From JAFGHJ01 sp964631335 (GTDB taxonomy: Bacteria; Hydrothermota; UBA3072), in NCBI GenBank assembly GCA_964631335.1, contig CAZVXD010000020.1, forward strand, positions 1 to 22,852: a stretch of DNA of 22,852 nucleotides, in the 5' to 3' direction. Numbering within the stretch: position 1 is the stretch's first letter; the number at the start of each line of letters is the position of its first letter. A model generated the notes under the pieces. The model did no database searches. It was not told the DNA's origin and worked only from the letters and a program-made list of their open reading frames with translations. The position numbers and the translations under genes were made by a program. This document shows, piece after piece, positions 18,072 to 22,852 of the stretch.

Positions 18072-18196
18072 GAAAACCTCCTTTTATTAAGATTTAAAAA
18101 ACAATAAGTTAAAACGGTATACGAAAACAAGCGATAATCTACTAACTCATTATCGAAATAAACATTCTTAAATATTTTTTTACTCCCCCTTATCAT
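18068..18196 (-). CDS. Candidate leader ORF overlapping the receptor start, copy B
   Basis: A 42-codon ATG-started frame (18196 to the TGA at 18070-18068) whose stop overlaps the receptor ATG. The peptide begins MIRGSKKIF and ends LNLNKRRFS. AGAGGAGG precedes the ATG by only 2 nt. Relative to copy A the two length differences (9 nt before the start, 3 nt inside) are both multiples of three, and the upstream TGA bounding the frame is shared. This suggests a translated, coupled leader peptide. It is short and resembles nothing I know. Confidence 0.4.
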   Translation of the reverse strand: MIRGSKKIFKNVYFDNELVDYRLFSYTVLTYCFLNLNKRRFS

Positions 18197-18255
18197 AACC
18201 TCCTCTTTTCTCTTATTTCAGAGAATCCAAAAAAAGATTTAACACTTTAGATTTT

Positions 18256-18283
18256 ATTATAAACACAACTCTAACCAAGTCAA
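18256..18283 (-). promoter_or_regulatory. Candidate proximal promoter P2, cassette B
   Basis: On the minus strand TTGACT (-35), a 16-nt spacer and a perfect TATAAT (-10). Transcription would start near 18249, about 180 nt before the receptor and about 50 nt before the leader ORF. Its position relative to the conserved block is the same as in copy A. Confidence 0.6.
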
Positions 18284-18323
18284 TTGCTCTTTTCCGTATT
18301 TTACTGTCAGTATATGGATAACT
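18280..18323 (-). promoter_or_regulatory. Conserved 44-bp upstream block, copy B
   Basis: Counterpart of 10862-10905, matching at 39 of 44 positions. Four of the five differences cluster in the middle, leaving two fixed cores, as would fit a bipartite site or two stems. It lies immediately upstream of and overlapping the P2 -35. Confidence 0.5.
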
Positions 18324-18393
18324 ACAAAAACATATATTATAAATAGGTCCATTGCCAGAACATTTAATTTGTTTAACATTATACATAAAAACT

Positions 18394-18422
18394 ATTCTAA
18401 TAATTTACAGAATAATTGTCAA
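18394..18422 (-). promoter_or_regulatory. Sigma70-type promoter P1, cassette B
   Basis: TTGACA, 17-nt spacer, TAGAAT on the minus strand, inside a 38-bp stretch (18393-18430) identical to 10971-11008. Expected start near 18387. Confidence 0.75.
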
Positions 18423-18430
18423 GGGTAAAA

Positions 18431-18650
18431 ATTTTTCGCCTCCCTACCCTATTTTTATCAAAGAGAGCACAGAGATTTTTATTTTGTTTTCCAAACAACC
18501 GCCCACCGATTAAAACACAGAGAACACAGAGATTCTTCTCGCTTTTGCTTTACAACCTTCTAACTTTCGAATCAACACATCACATATAAAACATGCACCA
18601 ATTGTAGTTTTTGTTTTTAATTGGAAAGTTAAGTTAAGCTTAGGAGAATT
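18431..18650. other. Intergenic DNA with CACAGAG-type repeats, no gene seen
   Basis: Between promoter P1 of cassette B and the stop of the MtaA-like gene. It holds three copies of an ACACAGAGA-like word (near 18468, 18515 and 18525). A weak CCAATT/AATTGG pair (18598-18624) has a long AT loop. I see no gene and no convincing terminator. Confidence 0.5.
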
Positions 18651-19676
18651 TCAGACTGAGACAGTATAATTACGACCGGTTTCCATGAATGCGGATATAT
18701 TGTCGAGAGGAGTTTCCAGAGGCAGGTCGCAGCCCGTGCTCAGAACATAATTAACAAAGGTATCCATAGAACCAAGCAAACTTGTCACCTCTTTTTCTAC
18801 CTCTAAAGGACTACCGTAGACAATCGTTTTTGTCGGACTCATATTGCCGATTATGATTACATCGTCGGGTATTTTTTCTGCAACCCCGGCAATGTCAACT
18901 CCGGCATCTTTAGAATCGAGACTCAGACCATCCACCCCTGAATCCACCATCTTCTCTATAAGATGCGTGCTGTTACCGCAAACATGGTATATACAATCCG
19001 ACTTCGCGTCATGACAGAGTTCGACGACTTTTTTTACATACACCGAAGAAAACCTTTCAAAATGAGAATGACCAAGCATTACCCCACTCGGCTCCAAAAC
19101 ACAAACCGCGTCGGCTCCGGCAGAAAGAAGCAGACTATTATACTTTATAACACATTCGGTTGTAAAGGCGCATATTTTGTCGAGTTTCTCCGGATCTCTG
19201 GCAGCCATCAGACCGGCTTCTTCCGCGCCGATTATAAGACCGGCGAGAGTATAAGGACCCGTTACATAAGCCCCGACTTTTACCTCTGACGGGAAGTTGC
19301 GTTTCATCAATTCAACCGTCTTAACATAACCAAGCAATCTGCTATCACTATCGAATTCAATCCTGTTGAGAGAATCCAATTCATCCATATCAAATTCACC
19401 ATGTTTCCTCATCACGGTAGCCGAATCATTCGGAGGAAAAAGAGTATTAAGACCGAGGGCGTTTGCTTCTACCGAAAGATCCATAAGAACAAACTGCATA
19501 TCAGGCTTAAATTTATCCACCAGTAGATTAAGTACCTTAAAATGCTCTTTATGATTTTGCTGAGCGAGTTTTATACTCGAATTAGCCATTTTAACACTCG
19601 GGAATCCAAGTAAAGGAGCGACCAGACGCTTATTCTCAGAATAAAGAAGCTTTACGGAATCCAGCAATTTTTCCAC
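18651..19676 (-). CDS. URO-D/MtaA-family corrinoid methyltransferase
   Basis: A 341-residue cytoplasmic TIM-barrel protein of the uroporphyrinogen decarboxylase superfamily, in the branch that includes methylcobamide:coenzyme M methyltransferases (MtaA/MtbA). The zinc-ligand pattern of that branch is visible: H231-x-C233 in YHVCGN and C316 in STGCDLP. Length is normal for MtaA. It starts with GTG, 6 bp after the stop of the corrinoid protein, so the two are co-transcribed and probably interact. Known family members move a methyl group between a corrinoid protein and a thiol; the acceptor here could be coenzyme M, tetrahydrofolate or something else, since the organism looks bacterial. True HemE is unlikely given the zinc motif and neighbour. 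Confidence 0.85.
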   Translation of the reverse strand: MEKLLDSVKLLYSENKRLVAPLLGFPSVKMANSSIKLAQQNHKEHFKVLNLLVDKFKPDMQFVLMDLSVEANALGLNTLFPPNDSATVMRKHGEFDMDELDSLNRIEFDSDSRLLGYVKTVELMKRNFPSEVKVGAYVTGPYTLAGLIIGAEEAGLMAARDPEKLDKICAFTTECVIKYNSLLLSAGADAVCVLEPSGVMLGHSHFERFSSVYVKKVVELCHDAKSDCIYHVCGNSTHLIEKMVDSGVDGLSLDSKDAGVDIAGVAEKIPDDVIIIGNMSPTKTIVYGSPLEVEKEVTSLLGSMDTFVNYVLSTGCDLPLETPLDNISAFMETGRNYTVSV

Positions 19677-19682
19677 AATATA

Positions 19683-20315
19683 TTAACTCACCATTTTTTT
19701 TGCCAGAGCGGCAGCGGACGCTGCATCGGGTGAATATCCATCCGCCTCGATTTCTGTCGCGTACTCGGCACTTAAAGGAGCTCCTCCTACAATTATCTTA
19801 ACTTTATCACGCAAGCCTTTTTCTTCAAAAACGTCTATGACCTTCTTTATTTCGGTCATGGTGGTTGTTAAAAGGGCGGAGAGACCAAGAATATCCGCAT
19901 TGGTTTCCTTTATAAGATCCACAAACTTCTGAGCCGAAACATCGACTCCCGCGTCTATCACTTCAAAACCTGCACCTTCCAACATCATTGCCACAAGGTT
20001 CTTTCCTATATCGTGCAAATCGCCTTTTACGGTTCCTATGACAACCTTTCCTACGCGTTTAACACCCGCTTTGGTCAACAGGGGTTCCAGTATTTTCATA
20101 CCCGCCTTCATAGCTTTCGCCGAAATCAACATCTCGGGAACATAAATTTCATTCGCCTGGAATTTATTACCAACAACTTCCATACCCGGTATAAACCCCT
20201 CGTCCAATATCTTTTCCAACGCCGTACCCTCATCAAGAGCTTTTTGTGTATACTCCAGCACTTTCTTTTCATCACCGGCAATTACGCTTTCCTTTAAAAC
20301 ATCAAGAACCGACAC
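19683..20315 (-). CDS. Corrinoid (B12-binding) methyltransferase protein, MtaC/MtbC type
   Basis: A 210-residue cytoplasmic corrinoid carrier. The helical cap domain is at about 1-85 and the Rossmann-like B12-binding domain at about 88-210. The cobalt-ligating motif D99-L-H101-D-I-G104 is intact; S146 and G177-G178 match the SxL and GG motifs that hold the nucleotide tail. Length is typical of MtaC/MtbC/MttC-type proteins. It starts with GTG preceded by AAGGAGG at good spacing. It lies just upstream of the MtaA-like gene. In known systems a substrate-specific methyltransferase loads the methyl group onto this protein; no such enzyme is adjacent here. The substrate is therefore unknown. Confidence 0.92.
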   Translation of the reverse strand: MSVLDVLKESVIAGDEKKVLEYTQKALDEGTALEKILDEGFIPGMEVVGNKFQANEIYVPEMLISAKAMKAGMKILEPLLTKAGVKRVGKVVIGTVKGDLHDIGKNLVAMMLEGAGFEVIDAGVDVSAQKFVDLIKETNADILGLSALLTTTMTEIKKVIDVFEEKGLRDKVKIIVGGAPLSAEYATEIEADGYSPDAASAAALAKKMVS

Positions 20316-20663
20316 AATCCCTCCTTTTTATAATTTTTAATAAACAAAAATTATACTATATACATCTTCAGGATAATTAAAACTATTGCGTTTCTATCTT
20401 TTGTCAATAACTATCTTAATACTTCTCTCCACCCTTTATTTAAACAGCTTTAGCAAAGTTGCAACATTCTCAGCCCGGCAGAATCACTGGAATGTAAATA
20501 TCAAATATAAAAATGTAAAATTACAAATTAAAATTCAAAAACACAAAAAACAGAGACAATCAATCACATCATTAGCACAAAATTTTTTTAGGGTTAGGAA
20601 TTTTAAATTTCTTCTCCTGGCTTCTTTGTTGGAACTTTTACTTTTTAATTTTTAATTTTTTAT
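20316..20663. other. AT-rich intergenic region, possible promoter for the corrinoid operon
   Basis: A stretch of 348 bp without a credible gene. A TATAAT is seen on the minus strand at 20350-20355, but no good -35 lies at the right distance; a perfect TTGACA at 20402-20407 lies too far upstream of it. The left-over part is AT-rich, with repeats of a TTTTTAA word near 20641-20660 right behind the stop of the upstream gene. No intrinsic terminator is evident. Confidence 0.35.
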
Positions 20664-21698
20664 TTACAGTTTATACGATCTAACTGTTTCTACAAACGCT
20701 TTAATGTTTTGCGTCGACACGCCCGGCGGCATACCTCCGCCGCAGGAAAAGATTATTCTCGACTTATCTTCGAGAGAATCCATTAATTCTCTTACTGCTT
20801 TTTGAACGTCTTCAGGGCTACCCTTAGCCAGTACATCCCTTGGGGGAATATTTCCCAACATGGCAACCTTTTTCCCGGTTTCTTTTTTTAATTCGTTTAA
20901 ATCCGTATCGAAACCCATGTTAAAGAGATTTACACCCATCTCGGGAAGATATTTAACAGATGCCTTACATGAAGCGTCGTTATGCAGAAATTTCACCTTT
21001 ACATCGGTACCATAAAGTTCTTTAAAATATGGCAAGCCGAAAGTTTTGAAATCTTCTTCACCTATAAAACCGATAATATCGTCCAAAATTAAAATTCCAT
21101 CTATAGAGGAAAACGTGTCCCTCTGGATCTTATGCCATTCCTTTAAAAAGTTAGTAACTTTTTTCAGCAATGTATGGGCTTTTTCAGGTTCTGTTTTTAT
21201 AGAAATAAGAAACTCGGTCATTCCCATTAAAAATCCAGCTATGTTTAAAGGACCTCTCGAAACAGAAAATCTTATTTTATGACCGGCATCTTCGATTTTA
21301 AGCTGAGCCAATTTTAAACGGTTAAGCATGAAGGAAAGAAGACCGTCCTGCTCCGGGTTGGGTATCTCTAAACCCTCAATCTCCTCTGCGGAATGGATAA
21401 GCTTTTCCGCGTTGGGAAACGCGTTCGCAGAAAAAGAGCTTTTTGCACCGAAAGCGGATGGTTCGGTACACATACCATATTCCGACCAGAATCCCGGCAG
21501 GAAAATTATATCCGGAAATTCATTTATGGCTTTCATGTTGGCATCGAACCATAAGCTATCATTTGTATAATAATCTAGAATAGAAATTCCAAACCAATTG
21601 GGAAGCCATGGGCTATCAATAATAAATCCAACCGGTAAAGGCTCTACTACTTTTCCGCTTATAACATCTACCAACAAATTCCACTGTTTATCAGTCAT
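20664..21698 (-). CDS. URO-D-family protein (putative corrinoid-linked methyltransferase)
   Basis: A 344-residue cytoplasmic protein of the uroporphyrinogen decarboxylase superfamily, only distantly similar to the MtaA-like protein nearby. Seen: SRGPLNIAGFLMG (147-159), the strand DGILILDDIIGFIGE (200-214), H239-N-D-A-S-C244, LGNIPP (281-286) and C319 in FSCGGGMPPG near the end. The usual H-x-C pair is replaced by H-x4-C, so metal ligation may differ. The ATG at 21698 has no clear ribosome site but lies about 7 nt from a -10 box, suggesting a leaderless mRNA. It could be the methyl-donor-side enzyme for the corrinoid protein encoded downstream; that is a guess from proximity. Confidence 0.8.
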   Translation of the reverse strand: MTDKQWNLLVDVISGKVVEPLPVGFIIDSPWLPNWFGISILDYYTNDSLWFDANMKAINEFPDIIFLPGFWSEYGMCTEPSAFGAKSSFSANAFPNAEKLIHSAEEIEGLEIPNPEQDGLLSFMLNRLKLAQLKIEDAGHKIRFSVSRGPLNIAGFLMGMTEFLISIKTEPEKAHTLLKKVTNFLKEWHKIQRDTFSSIDGILILDDIIGFIGEEDFKTFGLPYFKELYGTDVKVKFLHNDASCKASVKYLPEMGVNLFNMGFDTDLNELKKETGKKVAMLGNIPPRDVLAKGSPEDVQKAVRELMDSLEDKSRIIFSCGGGMPPGVSTQNIKAFVETVRSYKL

Positions 21699-21705
21699 GG
21701 CTTTT

Positions 21706-21733
21706 ATAATAGGAATTTATCGCTAGAAGTCAA
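21706..21733 (-). promoter_or_regulatory. Promoter placing transcription start at or next to the URO-D gene ATG
   Basis: TTGACT (-35), 16-nt spacer, TATTAT (-10) on the minus strand. Only AAAAGCC separates the -10 from the ATG, so the transcript would have almost no leader, matching the missing ribosome site. Confidence 0.6.
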
Positions 21734-21891
21734 GTATGTACGAATATAAATTAAACATCAAAAATCAAAACGCAAATTTTCAACAAAGGAGTCAGAAGAT
21801 GCGAAGTAAGAATCCAGCATTCCATAACCTTTCCACTATAATTCCAAACAAATTAACACAGAACAAAAAGGATTTTTGTTTGTTGTTTCTT

Positions 21892-21933
21892 TGACTAAGG
21901 ACTCTGGACATTGGACTTTGAACTAATAACTAT
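21892..21933. repeat. Degenerate heptamer tandem repeat
   Basis: Six consecutive 7-nt units: TGACTAA, GGACTCT, GGACATT, GGACTTT, GAACTAA, TAACTAT. The GAC core keeps a strict 7-bp phase in the first four units and decays at the end. It stops 4 bp before the -35 of the NfeD promoter. It may be a low-complexity repeat or clustered binding sites. Confidence 0.6.
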
Positions 21934-21937
21934 AGGG

Positions 21938-21966
21938 TTGACTTACATATTCGATTTTAGTATTAT
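21938..21966 (+). promoter_or_regulatory. Sigma70-type promoter for nfeD, apparently leaderless
   Basis: TTGACT (-35), 17-nt spacer, TATTAT (-10), then six bases to the ATG at 21973. The expected transcription start falls on or next to the A of the ATG. No ribosome site is present, and an in-frame TAG at 21958-21960 excludes a start further upstream. Confidence 0.65.
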
Positions 21967-21972
21967 AGACCT

Positions 21973-22852
21973 ATGAATTTAATCCTATTGCTTTTAAACA
22001 GTACCGTTATTATAGGCAACATCGAAGGGATCATCAGCCCAATCACAGCCAATTATGTAGAAAGGGTTATAGAAAAAGCCGAAGAAACAGAAACTGAAGC
22101 TATAGTTTTTTTACTCGATACTCCAGGCGGACTTATGGATGCCATGCGCGACATCGTTAAAAATGAATTAAATTCTAACATTCCGATAATCATCTACGTA
22201 CACCCCTCTGGAGCAAGCGATGCTTCAGCAGGAGTTTTTATAACCTACGCGGCTCACATAGCGGCAATGACTCCGGGAACAAATTTAGGAGCGGCTCATC
22301 CGGTAGCAATCTCACCTCAGGGTATAGGAGGAGGTGAAGAGCAAAAACCTGATGATACAATGATGGAAAAAGCTACTGAAGACGCGGCTGCCTACCTGCG
22401 GGGAATAGCAAAAAAAAGGAACAGAAACATAGAATGGGCGGAAAAAGCTGTCAGAGAGTCGGTTTCCGCAACAGCCGAAGAGGCTCTGGAATTGGGGATA
22501 ATCGACTTACTTGCTTCATCGGTCGACGAACTGCTGGAAAAAATCCACGGCATGGAGGTAGAACTTCCCGATGAGTCAAAAAAACTGGACACAAAAAATG
22601 CCACAAAAGAAAATATACCTATGAATTTCAGGGAAGAATTTTTAAAATTAATTTCCAACCCAAACATCGCTTACATCTTGTTCATTGTAGGAGTTTATGG
22701 CCTAATATTCGAGATCAGAAGTCCCGGAGCTATAATTCCGGGTCTTCTGGGAGCACTTTGCTTAATCCTGGCGTTCTACTCCTTTCAAACTCTTCCCATA
22801 AATTACGCGGGTGTAGCTTTAATAATACTCGGCATTGCAATGTTTGTTATGG
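21973..22852 (+). CDS. nfeD: NfeD1-type membrane serine protease (ClpP-like), N-terminal part
   Basis: The first 293 codons of a long-form NfeD protein, cut by the right edge. Seen in order: a short hydrophobic N-terminus (MNLILLLLNSTVII, residues 1-14); the ClpP/SppA-like protease domain with LDTPGG (48-53); the putative nucleophile S85 in DASAG; PGTNLGAAHP (101-110); and K133 in EKATEDAAAY, matching the Ser-Lys dyad of the Pyrococcus NfeD homologue. Membrane segments start near residue 230 (AYILFIVGVYGLI). Family members cleave membrane proteins such as stomatin partners, whose gene often follows; that part lies outside the window. The signal peptide is unusually short, and no start further upstream is possible. 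It is the only plus-strand gene here. Confidence 0.9.
   Translation, partial: MNLILLLLNSTVIIGNIEGIISPITANYVERVIEKAEETETEAIVFLLDTPGGLMDAMRDIVKNELNSNIPIIIYVHPSGASDASAGVFITYAAHIAAMTPGTNLGAAHPVAISPQGIGGGEEQKPDDTMMEKATEDAAAYLRGIAKKRNRNIEWAEKAVRESVSATAEEALELGIIDLLASSVDELLEKIHGMEVELPDESKKLDTKNATKENIPMNFREEFLKLISNPNIAYILFIVGVYGLIFEIRSPGAIIPGLLGALCLILAFYSFQTLPINYAGVALIILGIAMFVM

Noticed and set aside
18598..18624. CCAATT/AATTGG pair behind the MtaA-like gene
   Set aside because: Six-base AT-rich stem with a 15-nt loop; expected by chance in such DNA.
18651..19676. HemE uroporphyrinogen decarboxylase
   Set aside because: The H-x-C...C zinc pattern and the adjacent corrinoid protein fit the methyltransferase branch, not haem synthesis.
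22392..22667. Minus-strand 91-codon open frame
   Set aside because: Lies wholly within nfeD, whose protease motifs are intact; the Ser-rich translation is typical of a shadow frame.
1..22852. CRISPR array, tRNA or rRNA genes, insertion sequences
   Set aside because: No spaced direct repeats, cloverleaf-like sequence, rRNA-like stretch or transposase was seen.

Overview
The window looks like a chromosomal stretch from an uncultivated, AT-rich, Gram-negative bacterium, most likely of the FCB superphylum or a neighbouring candidate phylum (Marinimicrobia, Cloacimonadota, KSB1 or WOR-3 type). The reasons are TonB-dependent receptors with a carboxypeptidase-regulatory-like N-terminus, PorV/PorQ-type outer-membrane barrels, and large exported proteins ending in a type IX secretion (T9SS) type-A-like sorting domain. 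This placement is an inference; no ribosomal gene is present.

Layout: nearly everything reads on the minus strand. Positions 1-3652 hold three tandem sugar:cation symporters of the GPH (MelB-like) family, the first cut by the window edge. Positions 3755-18071 hold two tandem paralogous copies of a three-gene cassette: TonB-dependent receptor, large exported FnIII/T9SS-sorted protein, PorV-like barrel. Both copies share a 38-bp identical sigma70-type promoter, a second promoter preceded by a 44-bp conserved block, and a short leader ORF whose stop overlaps the receptor start. Positions 18651-20315 hold a B12-binding corrinoid protein followed by a URO-D/MtaA-type methyltransferase; 20664-21698 is a second URO-D-family protein under its own promoter. 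At 21973 an NfeD-type membrane serine protease starts on the plus strand and runs off the window.

How the genes may work together: the receptor cassettes and GPH symporters suggest capture and import of a carbohydrate or glycoside across both membranes, with no SusD lipoprotein and with a T9SS-sorted surface protein in the place SusD would occupy. The corrinoid/URO-D genes suggest a methyl-transfer pathway, possibly demethylation of a methylated substrate, but no primary methyltransferase or corrinoid activator is present here.

The most interesting material is the duplicated cassette with its conserved upstream control region and leader ORF. Other points are a perfect 35-bp palindrome, two apparently leaderless promoters, and a heptamer repeat between divergent genes. 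All functional calls come from reading motifs in the sequence; no database search was done.
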